Assembly: GCF_002343915.1 (NCBI RefSeq)
Contig: NZ_NETK01000001.1
Coordinates: 10,378,001-10,442,000, forward strand
DNA from: Nannocystis exedens
GTDB lineage: Bacteria > Myxococcota_A > Polyangia > Nannocystales > Nannocystaceae
Length of the DNA: 64,000 nucleotides
Reading direction: 5' to 3'
The notes under the pieces are model-generated. The model was not told the DNA's origin. It saw only the letters and a list, made by a program, of their open reading frames with translations, and ran no database searches. Made by a program: the position numbers and the translations under genes. Within the stretch, counting starts at the first letter, position 1, and every line of letters begins with the position of its first letter. This document shows positions 8,126 to 17,503 of this stretch, one piece after another.

Positions 8126-9086
8126 CCCAGCGCAGCGGGACGAAGTAGCGGTCGCCGCGGTCGCACAGGATGGTGACGACCACGCCGCGGCGGCCCTCGG
8201 CGGACAGCTGCTTGGCGACCCGCAAAGCGCCGGCGACGTTGCCGCCGGAGGAGTGGCCGACGAACAGGCCCTCCTCCTTGGCCAGCCGCTCGGCCATGTC
8301 CCAGCCCTCGTCGGTCGGCATCCAGATCGTGTCGTCGAGCACGCTCGGGTCGTAGATCGCCGGCACGATGCTCGAGGGCAGGTGCTTCATGCCCTCGAGG
8401 CCGTGCATGGCGTCGTCGGGCTGGATGGCGATGCAGCGGATCGCGGGGTCGAGCTCGTGCAGCCGCCGCGAGGTGCCGACGACCGTGCCGCTGGTGCCGA
8501 TGCCGGTGACGAAGTGAGTGACGCGGCCGCCGGTCTGCTGCCAGATCTCGGGCGCGGTCGTGTGGTAGTGCGCCAGCGGGTTGTTCGGGTTCTTGTACTG
8601 GTCGGCGTAGTGCCAGCGATCGGGCTCGCGCTCGACGAGCTCGTGCGCCAGCCGGATCGCGCCGTCGCTGCCCTCCATCGGGCTGCTGTAGACGATCTCG
8701 ACGCCGTAGGCGGTGGTGACCTGCTTGCGCGGGGCGCTGACGTTCTCCGGCATCACCAGGGTGACGGGCACGCCGAGCGCGGCGCCGACCATGGCGTAGG
8801 CGATGCCGGTGTTGCCGCTGGTGCTGTCGATGAGGCGCACGCCCGGGCGCAAGAGCCCGCGCTCCAGCGCGTCGCGGACGATCCGCAGCGCGGCCCGATC
8901 CTTGACCGAGCCGGCCGGGTTGCAGAACTCGCACTTGGCCCAGATCTCGACGCCGGGCGCGTCGCGCTCGATGTGGTGCAGCCGCACCAGCGGGGTGTTG
9001 CCGACGAGGTCGACGATGCTGTCCGTTCGGACAGCTCGCGCCGGACGCAGGTCGGTCAGGAGTTGTTCGCGGCCGGTGGGCAGCAT
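8106..9086 (-). CDS. cysM: PLP-dependent cysteine synthase, CysM-like, probably carrier-dependent
   Basis: A 326-residue fold-type II PLP enzyme. Lys62 in NPAGSVKDRAA is the expected Schiff-base lysine; STSGNTGIAYAM binds substrate and GIGTSGTVVGTSR binds the cofactor phosphate. The first loop reads CEFCNPAGS where normal CysK has a Leu-Asn pair. Such enzymes make cysteine from O-acetyl- or O-phosphoserine. Because the gene lies between a MoaD/CysO-like carrier (12 bp upstream) and a JAMM peptidase (5 bp downstream), I infer that it uses the carrier thiocarboxylate as sulfur donor, as mycobacterial CysM does. It is distinct from the second synthase at 10153-11100 of the same operon. Substrate choice is not proven by sequence. 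Confidence 0.88.
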   Translation of the reverse strand: MLPTGREQLLTDLRPARAVRTDSIVDLVGNTPLVRLHHIERDAPGVEIWAKCEFCNPAGSVKDRAALRIVRDALERGLLRPGVRLIDSTSGNTGIAYAMVGAALGVPVTLVMPENVSAPRKQVTTAYGVEIVYSSPMEGSDGAIRLAHELVEREPDRWHYADQYKNPNNPLAHYHTTAPEIWQQTGGRVTHFVTGIGTSGTVVGTSRRLHELDPAIRCIAIQPDDAMHGLEGMKHLPSSIVPAIYDPSVLDDTIWMPTDEGWDMAERLAKEEGLFVGHSSGGNVAGALRVAKQLSAEGRRGVVVTILCDRGDRYFVPLRWEKRYLW

Positions 9087-9098
9087 GTGGCGTGCCGC

Positions 9099-9371
9099 TC
9101 AACCGCCGGCGATCGCGGGGACGATGCTGATCTCGTCGCTGTCCTTCACCGCGGTGGCGAGGTTGTCGAGGAAGCGGATGTCGTCCTCACCGACGAACAC
9201 GTTGACGAACCGCCGCACCTTGCCGGCCTCGTCGCAGATCCGCTCCTTGATGCCCGGGTAGCTCTGCTCCAGGCCGTCGAGCACGCTGCCGACGGTCTGG
9301 CCGGCGATCGTGACCTCTTCGCGGCCTTGGGTGTACTTGCGCAGGGGAGTGGGGATCCGGACGTTGGGCAT
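9099..9371 (-). CDS. MoaD/ThiS/CysO-like sulfur-carrier protein
   Basis: A 90-residue beta-grasp protein ending in the free Gly-Gly (IVPAIAGG) needed for adenylation and thiocarboxylate formation. The middle (VNVFVGEDDIRFLDNLAT and KDSDEISIVPA) is characteristic of MoaD/CysO. It lies between the E1-like activating enzyme and a cysteine synthase, which points to CysO-type cysteine synthesis rather than molybdopterin or thiamine synthesis; no genes of those pathways are nearby. A palindrome and a -10-like box lie in the 31-bp gap upstream, so it could also be expressed separately from the first half of the operon. Confidence 0.9.
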   Translation of the reverse strand: MPNVRIPTPLRKYTQGREEVTIAGQTVGSVLDGLEQSYPGIKERICDEAGKVRRFVNVFVGEDDIRFLDNLATAVKDSDEISIVPAIAGG

Positions 9372-9379
9372 GACGGTGT

Positions 9380-9395
9380 GTTCAGTATAATGAAC
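9380..9395. promoter_or_regulatory. Palindrome overlapping a -10-like box before the sulfur-carrier gene
   Basis: GTTCA-6 nt-TGAAC is a perfect 5+5 inverted repeat, notably AT-rich for this genome. On the minus strand its centre contains TATACT, close to the sigma-70 -10 consensus. No good -35 is seen at 16-18 bp (TTGCAG lies 20 nt away). This could be an operator and internal promoter for the carrier, synthase and JAMM genes, perhaps for the Rrf2 protein of the same operon; that link is a guess. Confidence 0.4.
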
Positions 9396-9402
9396 AGAGG
9401 TT

Positions 9403-10146
9403 TCAGCGACTGCAAGCCGCTCCCGCCGCCGAGGCGCAGGCTGGCCCCAGCGGGCCGCGGGCGGGCGGAGGCGCGTGAGGGTCGCATCCGGAGCAGCCGG
9501 CTCGCCGGGCCGGGCGGATCTGCTGCGGGCGAAGCTCGCGGAGGTCGAGCGCGACGAGCGTGCCGGCGATGTCCTGGCCGGCGTCGAGGGCGACCGCGAG
9601 GTGCGCCATCATGAAGCCGAGCGCGCCGGCGGCGGCGCCGAGCACGCCGACGGCCGCGCACGAGGGCGCGAGCTCGGCCGGCGGCGCGGCCTCGAAGACG
9701 CAGCGGAAGCAGGCGCCGGCGCCGTGACGCACGGCCATCGCCTGGCCGCCCCAGCGCTGGACGCCGCCGATGACGAGGTCGAGGCGGTGCTCGCCGCACA
9801 GGTCGTGGACGAGGAACTTGAGGTCGGGCTGGTCGCTGCACTCGAGGACGACGGTGCCCGGCGACTGGGCCGCGAGCAGCGATGAGAGCGTGCGCTCGTC
9901 GAGGCGGAGGGGGATCGGCTCGACCTGCAGCCGCGGGTCCGTCGCACGCAAGCGCCGGGCCGCGGCCTCGACCTTGGGCGCACCGACGTCGCCGAGGTCG
10001 TAGAGGACCTGGCGATGCAGGTTGGTCGCGTCGACGACGTCGCAGTCGACGACGCCGACGTGACGCGCGCCAGCACCGACGAGGCCGAGCAGGGCAGGGC
10101 AGCCGAGGCCGCCGGCGCCGAGCACGAGGAAGCGACCGCCGGCCAT
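9403..10146 (-). CDS. ThiF/MoeB-family E1-like adenylyltransferase
   Basis: A 247-residue E1-like enzyme. It has the nucleotide-binding GAGGLGCPAL near the N-terminus, the DCDVVDATNLHRQ block with its conserved Asp and Arg, and Cys pairs (CFRC and GCSGCD) expected to bind zinc. The family adenylates the Gly-Gly terminus of a ubiquitin-like carrier. The neighbouring MoaD/CysO-like gene is the obvious substrate. Unlike mycobacterial MoeZ there is no C-terminal rhodanese domain, so sulfur must come from another donor. Only 6 bp separate it from the upstream cysteine-synthase gene. Confidence 0.88.
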   Translation of the reverse strand: MAGGRFLVLGAGGLGCPALLGLVGAGARHVGVVDCDVVDATNLHRQVLYDLGDVGAPKVEAAARRLRATDPRLQVEPIPLRLDERTLSSLLAAQSPGTVVLECSDQPDLKFLVHDLCGEHRLDLVIGGVQRWGGQAMAVRHGAGACFRCVFEAAPPAELAPSCAAVGVLGAAAGALGFMMAHLAVALDAGQDIAGTLVALDLRELRPQQIRPARRAGCSGCDPHAPPPARGPLGPACASAAGAACSR

Positions 10147-10152
10147 CGGGCC

Positions 10153-11100
<948 letters not shown>

Positions 11101-11116
11101 GCGGGTCAGGATGCGA

Positions 11117-11533
11117 TCAAATGATGAAGTCCGTCGAGCGGCGGCGGAAGCTGTCGCGTGCCTCGCCGAGCAGCTGCTCGAGGCTGAGCTGGCCGACCGC
11201 GGCCTCGAAGCGAGCGTCGACCGAGCGCTCGACGATCCGCGTGATCTCGTCCTGCGGGTCGCCGGTGACGGGGCCGCTGCTGGTCGGGGTCGACAGCGCC
11301 TGCAGCACCTCGGCGATCGAGATGTCGGCGGCGGGACGGGCCAACTTGTAGCCACCGCGCGGGCCGCGCTTGCCCACCACGAAGCCGGCCTTGCGCAGCT
11401 CGCCGATGATTTCCTCCAAATACCGCGAGGGAATCGCCTGTTGCTCCGCGATGACGTGGGCCGAGGCGTATCCCCGGTGAGCGACATGGCAAAGGGCACG
11501 CAGGCCGTATCGAGCTTTGGTCGTAAGCTGCAT
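11117..11533 (-). CDS. Rrf2-family transcriptional regulator of the cysteine operon
   Basis: A 138-residue Rrf2 protein beginning MQLTTKARYGLRALC, with winged helix IPSRYLEEIIGELRKAGFV and wing KRGPRGGYKLAR. The Cys cluster that holds Fe-S in IscR is missing: no Cys lies in the 90-110 region, so it resembles CymR, the cysteine-metabolism repressor that senses O-acetylserine through CysK. Its position 16 bp before a cysK gene fits a CymR-CysK type control loop and autoregulation. I start at ATG 11533; the longer open frame upstream has no family similarity. The binding site is not evident. Confidence 0.88.
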   Translation of the reverse strand: MQLTTKARYGLRALCHVAHRGYASAHVIAEQQAIPSRYLEEIIGELRKAGFVVGKRGPRGGYKLARPAADISIAEVLQALSTPTSSGPVTGDPQDEITRIVERSVDARFEAAVGQLSLEQLLGEARDSFRRRSTDFII

Positions 11534-11860
11534 TTTCCGGTGGGCCTCGATGAAAAATCTGGCCCCGGACTTTGCCACAACTTCGCCGCGTCCGTTACCG
11601 AATTCTCGCGGGAAAACAGTGGTGCAGGGACCCCGGTCGCACGCCCTTTCACCGTTTAAAATTCGGGGAATCTGCGGGCGTCCGCGCGCAGAATGGGTCT
11701 GCGCTGGTCCCATGGGCAAATGAGCGAAAACGCTCGACCCGCTCGGGGAGATCCGCGGGGCTCGACCGGGATCCGCCTTGCGCGAACGCCGCACGAATGC
11801 GCAGAGCGCGCGACGGCTGCGCACGAGACTTCTCTCGAGCGGGCCCGGCGGTGTTCGCCG
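11534..11860. other. Divergent intergenic region between the Rrf2 gene and efp
   Basis: About 330 bp without a credible gene. It is less GC-rich than its surroundings (for instance TTTAAAATTC near 11655) and must carry the control region of the cysteine operon. No clear -10/-35 pair for the minus strand could be fixed by eye. The efp promoter lies just beyond its right end. Confidence 0.5.
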
Positions 11861-11887
11861 TTGACAGCGAGGCCGCCGAGGTACTAC
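11861..11887 (+). promoter_or_regulatory. Candidate sigma-70 promoter of efp
   Basis: A consensus -35 TTGACA at 11861-11866 is followed after 15 nt by TACTAC at 11882-11887, only 14 nt before the efp ATG. There is no Shine-Dalgarno sequence in the remaining CCACCCGCACGCCC, so the transcript would be leaderless or carry a leader of a few bases. Confidence 0.55.
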
Positions 11888-11901
11888 CCACCCGCACGCC
11901 C

Positions 11902-12462
11902 ATGGATGTCTCCGAACTCCGCAAGAACGCAAAAGTCCAGCTCGACGGCCAACCCTACGTCGTGGTCGAATTCTTGTTCGTCAAGCCGGGCAAGGGGCAG
12001 GGGCTCTACAAGTGTAAGCTCAAGAACATGATCACCGGCGCGGTCCTCGACCGGACCTGGCGCTCGGGCGAGAAGTTCGACCCGGCCAACGTCGAGTCGC
12101 GCAAGATGCAGTACCTGTTCAAGGATCAGAACGGGTTCACCTTCATGGACAACGAGAGCTACGAGCAGGTCGCGCTCGCCGACGAGATCGTCGGCGACGA
12201 CGCCGCCTTCCTGCTCGACCAAATCTCGGTCGACGTCCTCTTCTACAACGACCGCCCGGTCGGCGTGACGCTGCCCAGCCACATCGTCATGACCATCACC
12301 GAGTGCGAGCCGGGCGTGAAGGGCGACACCGCCACCAACGCGACCAAGAACGCGGTCGTCGAGACCGGCCACAAGATCCAGGTCCCGCTGTTCATCCGCG
12401 AGGGTGACAAGGTCAAGATCGACACCCGCACCGGCGCCTACGTCGAGCGCATCAACACCTAG
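11902..12462 (+). CDS. efp: Translation elongation factor P
   Basis: A 186-residue EF-P of normal length with the KOW-like N-domain and two OB domains, ending GDKVKIDTRTGAYVERI. Lys31 in the loop PGKGQG is the position equivalent to Lys34 of E. coli EF-P, which is beta-lysylated by EpmA. EF-P relieves ribosome stalling at polyproline; this genome encodes very Pro-rich linkers (for example nine prolines in the TonB protein downstream), so demand should be high. The next gene, 3 bp away, is the EpmA ligase, confirming the modification type. The start is ATG 11902, preceded by a promoter with almost no leader. Confidence 0.96.
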   Translation: MDVSELRKNAKVQLDGQPYVVVEFLFVKPGKGQGLYKCKLKNMITGAVLDRTWRSGEKFDPANVESRKMQYLFKDQNGFTFMDNESYEQVALADEIVGDDAAFLLDQISVDVLFYNDRPVGVTLPSHIVMTITECEPGVKGDTATNATKNAVVETGHKIQVPLFIREGDKVKIDTRTGAYVERINT

Positions 12463-12465
12463 CTC

Positions 12466-13467
12466 ATGGCGGCGGAGCTCGGCGGGCTGGCCTGGCCGGC
12501 CCGCGTGCAGATCTGGGACGCCGCGCTGGCCGCCGTGCGCGGCTATTTTCGCGACCAGGGCCTGCGGGAAGTGAGCACCCCGGTGCGCGTCCCGGCGGTC
12601 GCGGTCGAGCCGTTCATCGACCCGATCGCCGCGCCGCCGGGCCTGTTGGCGACCAGCCCCGAGCTGGCGATGAAGCGGCTGCTCGTGCGCGGCAGCGGGC
12701 CGATCTTCCAGATCGCCCACGTGTTCCGCCGCGCCGAGGTCGGCGAGCGTCACAGCGAGGAGTTCCACCTCGTCGAGTGGTACCGCCTCGGCGCCGACCT
12801 CGATCCGCTGCTCGCCGACGTCGAGGCGCTGGTCTCCCGCGTGTTTGCAGCGACAGGTTCGAACGGACATGTCCCGAAGACCTGGCAGCGCGCCCGCTTC
12901 CTCGAGGCGGTGACGGCGACCTGCGGCGCGCGACTGCGCGGCGACGAGGGCCCTGAGCGGCTGATCGCCGCGCTGCCGCCGGCGCTGGCCGCCGAGGCCG
13001 CCCGCGCGCTCGCGGCGACCGGCGAGCCCGACTCGCCGGCGCGGACGCTGCTGGCCTGGACCGCCTTCTTCACTGCCTGGTCGGACATGTTCCTCGAGCC
13101 ATGGCTGAAGGGACATGAAGGAACGCACCTGATCGACTTCCCGGCGCCGCTCGCCGCGCTGGCGGTGACCGACCCGGCCCGGCCGTGGCTGGCGCGGCGG
13201 GCCGAGTGCCACGTCGGCGGGCTGGAGATCGCCAACGGCTACGTCGAGCTGCGCGACGCCGACGAGCAGCGGCGCCGGTTCGCCACGGTCAACGAGCTGC
13301 GGCGGGTCCACCGGTCGCCGGCGCTGCCGATCGACGAGGACTTCCTGGCGGAGCTGCCCGGGCTGCCGCCGTGCGCCGGGATCGCTCTCGGCCTCGACCG
13401 CCTGATCGCCCTCGCAGCCTGCCGCACGCGCCTCGCCGACGTCTCGCTCGCCCTCGCCGGCGGGTGA
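12466..13467 (+). CDS. epmA: EF-P lysyl ligase EpmA (PoxA/GenX)
   Basis: A 333-residue class II lysyl-tRNA-synthetase-like enzyme without an anticodon-binding domain, the hallmark of EpmA. Motif 2 is FRRAEVGERHSEEFHLVEWYR and motif 3 is GIALGLDRLIAL. It attaches (R)-beta-lysine to the EF-P lysine; the adjacent efp makes this secure. The aminomutase EpmB is not in this window. Two tracts of the 14-bp repeat lie in the coding sequence: 12854-12881 (ATGSNGHVPKTW) and 13072-13141 (WSDMFLEPWLKGHEGTHL). The second keeps the 14-bp phase over five units in a conserved part of the enzyme, so the motif and the protein have been made compatible. Confidence 0.93.
   Translation: MAAELGGLAWPARVQIWDAALAAVRGYFRDQGLREVSTPVRVPAVAVEPFIDPIAAPPGLLATSPELAMKRLLVRGSGPIFQIAHVFRRAEVGERHSEEFHLVEWYRLGADLDPLLADVEALVSRVFAATGSNGHVPKTWQRARFLEAVTATCGARLRGDEGPERLIAALPPALAAEAARALAATGEPDSPARTLLAWTAFFTAWSDMFLEPWLKGHEGTHLIDFPAPLAALAVTDPARPWLARRAECHVGGLEIANGYVELRDADEQRRRFATVNELRRVHRSPALPIDEDFLAELPGLPPCAGIALGLDRLIALAACRTRLADVSLALAGG
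13072..13141. repeat. 14-bp repeat tract (5 units) inside epmA
   Basis: Units start at 13072 (ACTG), 13086 (CATG), 13100 (CATG), 13114 (CATG) and 13128 (CCTG). A two-unit tract lies at 12854-12881 of the same gene. The reading frame is intact through both. Confidence 0.55.
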
Positions 13468-13771
13468 GAAGACCCGATGCAGAAGGGGCTCGGGCGATCC
13501 ACGGCCCGCACCGCCGGTGCGTGCGGACAGGGGAGGGCGCCGGCGGCGACGTGCCGGCGGCGAGAACGTCGTCGCGGGCCTCGGGCGGGGATGCGGCGCG
13601 AGGGGTGGGGCGCGCGCTGGACGGATGACTAGGGCGAACGAAGATCGGCGGATCGGACCGAGTTCGGACGCCCCACCGCGCAAACCGCCTCGCACGTGGG
13701 CCGTGGGCTTGCGGCCCCGCCGCCAGCACAAAAGATCGCCGGCACGGCCGCGCTCGGATCCGCGGGGCGTC
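13468..13771. other. Intergenic region after epmA
   Basis: About 300 bp between epmA and the TPR lipoprotein gene. It is GC-rich at the left and holds no credible gene, repeat array or clear terminator that I can see. The promoter of the next gene lies at its right end. Confidence 0.5.
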
Positions 13772-13799
13772 TTGAACTCCCCTCACATCTCTGTACACT
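13772..13799 (+). promoter_or_regulatory. Candidate sigma-70 promoter of the envelope operon
   Basis: TTGAAC (13772-13777), 16 nt, TACACT (13794-13799), then only ten bases (GGCGCTCTCC) to the ATG. This is the best promoter match in the window. No Shine-Dalgarno sequence is present, again implying a nearly leaderless mRNA. It would drive the TPR lipoprotein and probably the tonB, exbB and exbD genes. Confidence 0.6.
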
Positions 13800-13809
13800 G
13801 GCGCTCTCC

Positions 13810-14883
13810 ATGCGTCCGATTCTCGCCGCAGTTGCCGCGTGTGCCCTGTTCCTGGCGCCCGGCTGCACCAAGATCGCCGCGCGCGACTTCATCCGCGAAG
13901 GAAACACCCTCTACGCCAACGGTCAGTATCGCGAGGCGATCGAGAAGTACAACGAGGCCGAGAAGCTGGAGCCCGACCTGGTCACGCTGTTCTGGAACCG
14001 CGCGTGCGCGGCCGAGAGCATCGTCCTCAAGATCAAGGATCCGAACCAGCTCGCCGATCGCAAGGTCTTCACCGACCTCGCGCTGTCCGACTTCAAGACG
14101 TGGCTCGATCGCTCCGGCAACGACGTGACCGAGGCCGACCGCGAGGCGTACCTCAACCACCGGCTCGCGCTGCTCGACGCCGACGAGCGCTGCGACGACC
14201 TGCTGTCGTACTTCCTCGAGAAGCACAACCAGGAGCCGAAGGAAGAGGGCTGGTACACGCGCATCGCCAAGCAGTACGACACCTGCGGGCGCACCAAGGA
14301 CGCCGACGAGTGGTTCGTCAAGCGCACGGTCGACTTCCCGACCAGCGTGCGCGCGTACCTCTCGCTGGCGATCCGCAAGCTCGAGCGGCTCTACCCCGAG
14401 CCCGACAGCGGCGTGCAGTACAACACCAACTTGTCGGAGGAGGAGCGCCTGGCGCTGGCCAACGAGGCGATCGCCCTCCTCGACAAGGCGACGATGATCG
14501 ACCACAAGTTCATCGAGGCGTACATCTACCGGTCGATCGCGTACACCCAGCGGCAGCTGGCGCGGCGGTACGGCGACGACCCGGCGCAGAACACCGCCTA
14601 CGAGAACCTCAACATGATCCTCGCGCGCGAGGACGGCATGTCGGCGTGGCGGCAGCAGAAGGCGATCTGCGACATCAAGGTCGAGCCCGAGTGCCCGACC
14701 GACAAGCCGCCGGAGGGCCCGTGCTGCATGCTGGCGCCGCGCCCGATCTCCCCCGAAGAAGAGGCGGCCGACGCCGAGCGCAAGAAGGCGATCGAGGAGG
14801 AGATCCGGCAGCTCGAGAGCGGCGCCGAACCGGAGCCGGTCAAGGGCAAGGGCAAGAAGGGCAAGGGGCAGGGGAGCAAGTAG
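13810..14883 (+). CDS. TPR lipoprotein, first gene of the Ton-like cluster
   Basis: A 357-residue predicted lipoprotein (signal peptide with ALFLAPGC) followed by tetratricopeptide-like helices: GNTLYANGQYREAIEKYNEAEKLEP is a canonical TPR. Several later helical pairs (LANEAIALLDKATMIDHKFIEAYIYRS) repeat the pattern. The C-terminus is a basic Lys/Gly tail (KGKGKKGKGQ). TPR lipoproteins commonly serve as assembly scaffolds at the inner face of the outer membrane. Its place 50 bp before the TonB gene suggests it belongs to the same energised envelope machine. The start at ATG 13810 is supported by the promoter directly upstream. Confidence 0.8.
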   Translation: MRPILAAVAACALFLAPGCTKIAARDFIREGNTLYANGQYREAIEKYNEAEKLEPDLVTLFWNRACAAESIVLKIKDPNQLADRKVFTDLALSDFKTWLDRSGNDVTEADREAYLNHRLALLDADERCDDLLSYFLEKHNQEPKEEGWYTRIAKQYDTCGRTKDADEWFVKRTVDFPTSVRAYLSLAIRKLERLYPEPDSGVQYNTNLSEEERLALANEAIALLDKATMIDHKFIEAYIYRSIAYTQRQLARRYGDDPAQNTAYENLNMILAREDGMSAWRQQKAICDIKVEPECPTDKPPEGPCCMLAPRPISPEEEAADAERKKAIEEEIRQLESGAEPEPVKGKGKKGKGQGSK

Positions 14884-14933
14884 CCGCAGCGCCCGCCTGT
14901 GGCGCGGGCGTCCGGGGCCAGTGAGACCGCACC

Positions 14934-15737
14934 ATGTTTGAACACTATCTCACGTACCAAAAGTCCGACCCCAAGCGTCAGCGCCGGATCGCGATCGCTT
15001 CGGTCGTGTCGGGCACGCTCACCTTCTCCGGCATCATCTTCGTCTGGGCCGCGAACAAGATGAACATCACCAAGGTGGACCCGCCGACGGTCCAGTTCTT
15101 GATGGTGCAGATGAGCGCCGAGGAGGCCGCGCCGCCTCCGCCTCCGCCGCCGCCGCCCGCGGCAGCCGAGACGCAGGAGGAGGAAGAGAAGGAAGAGATC
15201 CCCGAGGAGGACGTCCCGGAGGAGATCGTCCAGCCGAAGGACACGCCCGACAAGGTGCCCGACGTGAAGAAGTCGGCGGGCGGCGCCAAGACCAATGCGG
15301 TGCCCGGCGGCGTGCCCGGCGGCGTGCCGGGCGGTGTGCCCGGCGGCGTGCTGGGCGGCGTCCTCGGCGGTCAGCTCGGCGGCCAGCTCGGCGGCGTGGC
15401 GACCAAGCGCGACGTGGGCCAGGCGACGGCGCCGAAGCCGATCGCGGTCGTCATGGGCAACGCGATCTACAAGCCCGACCCCGAGGCCAACAAGCTGGCG
15501 GCGACCAAGGCCGGCATGTTCGACAAGCGGCCCGGCACCGTCACGATCTTCTTCTGCGTCGACGTCGACGGCAAGACCGCCGACGTGAAGCTCAAGAAGA
15601 AGTTCCCCCACAACGACCCCAAGGTCGACGAAATCTGCCGCGACACGGTCAAGAAGTGGCGCTTCAAGCCCTTCATGGTCGGCGGCAAGGCCACCAAGGT
15701 TTGCTCCGAGGTCGACTTCAACATCAAGTTCAACTAG
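14934..15737 (+). CDS. TonB-family energy transducer
   Basis: A 267-residue protein with the TonB layout: short cytoplasmic N-terminus, one membrane helix about 19-40, a periplasmic spacer and a C-terminal TonB domain (GTVTIFFCVDVDGKTADVKL, VKKWRFKPF, VDFNIKFN). The spacer has nine consecutive prolines near residue 65, an acidic Glu stretch, and a run of short Gly-Gly-Val/Leu/Gln repeats about 123-153. Through ExbB/ExbD, TonB transmits the proton-motive force to outer-membrane partners. Two Cys in the C-terminal domain could form a disulfide. No TonB-dependent receptor lies in the window, so it may energise a non-transport machine. Confidence 0.88.
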   Translation: MFEHYLTYQKSDPKRQRRIAIASVVSGTLTFSGIIFVWAANKMNITKVDPPTVQFLMVQMSAEEAAPPPPPPPPPAAAETQEEEEKEEIPEEDVPEEIVQPKDTPDKVPDVKKSAGGAKTNAVPGGVPGGVPGGVPGGVLGGVLGGQLGGQLGGVATKRDVGQATAPKPIAVVMGNAIYKPDPEANKLAATKAGMFDKRPGTVTIFFCVDVDGKTADVKLKKKFPHNDPKVDEICRDTVKKWRFKPFMVGGKATKVCSEVDFNIKFN

Positions 15738-15971
15738 CCACCCGGCCCCTCCGGGGCCTGATCGCTTCACGGCCCCATCCGGGCCTGGGCCCTTCGGCCG
15801 CTGCCACGGCGGCCCGCGTCCAACCCTCGGCTTCGAACCCCACGACTTCCGGCCTCGCGGCCTCAACCCCGCCGGCCTCGAAAAGACCCCCACTGCACGG
15901 CCCCTTGGGCCTGATCCACCGCACGGCCTTCAGGCCCACAGCCGACCCCAACGAGAAGACAGGCATCCGAC
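15738..15971. repeat. GC-rich intergenic region with a duplicated hairpin block
   Basis: The 234 bp between tonB and exbB contain a block near 15742-15787 (GGCCCC-tcc-GGGGCC hairpin at 15744-15758, then GGGCCTGATC and CACGGCC) that recurs in altered form near 15898-15943 (GGGCCTGATC, GCACGGCC). The rest is a mosaic of GGCC-containing hairpins. It could attenuate or punctuate the operon; no gene is visible. Confidence 0.5.
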
Positions 15972-16708
15972 ATGGAGCTCATGGACATCACCACGCTACT
16001 CGCCAACACCGGCGGAACGGACTTCTCCCTCGCAGGCATGTGGGAGCAGATGGGCATCTTCGCCAAGGTCATCTTGGTGTTGCTCCTGCTCATGTTCCTG
16101 CTGTCTCTGGCGATCGTGCTCGAGCGCCTGCGGGCCTACTCGCGGTCGCGGCGGCACTCGATCCAGTACATCATGCTGCTGCGCAACTTCTTGCAGGAGC
16201 GCAAGCTGCAAGAGGCGGTCGCGGCGGCGCAGACCCACGGTGACAGCCCGCTGGCCAAGGTCGTGGGCGCCGGTCTGAACGAGTACATCAAGGGCATGGA
16301 GGCCCTCAACGAGGAGGGTCCCGAGGACGTCGGCGACTTCGACCTCGTCGACGCGGTCAACCGCCAGCTGGAGCGCGCCAAGGAGCGTGAGACGGCCAAC
16401 CTCAAGCGCGGCCTGACCTCGCTGGCGACGGTCGGCACCACCGCGCCGTTCGTCGGCCTCCTCGGCACCGTGGTCGGCATCATCAACTCGTTCCAGGGCA
16501 TCTCGTCGGACGGCGGCGGCGGTCTGTCGTCGGTCGCCGGCGGGATCTCCGAGGCCCTCGTCGCCACCGCCGTGGGCCTCCTCGTCGCCATCCCGGCGGT
16601 CGTCATGTTCAACTCCTTCAACGCGCGGGTCGAGGGCTTCCAGATCGACATGAACGACGTGGCGTCGGAGCTCATCGACTTCGTCCTCAAGGAAGGGCGC
16701 TACCCCTG

Positions 16709-16709
<1 letters not shown>
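15972..16709 (+). CDS. exbB: ExbB/TolQ/MotA-family proton channel
   Basis: A 245-residue inner-membrane protein with three helices: about 28-48 (AKVILVLLLLMFLLSLAIVL), about 147-167 around TTAPFVGLLGTVVGIINSF, and about 185-207 (ALVATAVGLLVAIPAVVMFN). The Thr-Ala-Pro-Phe-x-Gly-Leu-Leu-Gly-Thr-Val block and the AxxTAxGLxxAIPA block are the signature of the MotA/TolQ/ExbB channel. It forms a pentamer around the ExbD dimer and couples proton flow to TonB. The stop overlaps the ExbD start by one base (TGATG), so translation is coupled. Confidence 0.93.
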
Positions 16710-17233
<524 letters not shown>

Positions 17234-17503
17234 GCAGCCGTGATGTCGCGGCCGGGCCAGCGGCCGGGCCGCCCGCGGGTCTTCCGGGCGCTTGCTCCAC
17301 CGACCCTGCGCTGTCGGCCGCCTCACCGACCTTCACATCGCCGGGCCTCCCGCGTCCGAACTCAGTCCGAACCAAACCCCGTCCAAACCCCGCGGCGCGC
17401 CCCTCCCCGAGGCGCGCCGCTTGCGTTTTTCCTATACCTCCGCGGCAAACGGCGGTAGGCTAACAACCAGCGCGAGCCCCCGGCGGCCGCGAAGGATCAC
17501 GTC

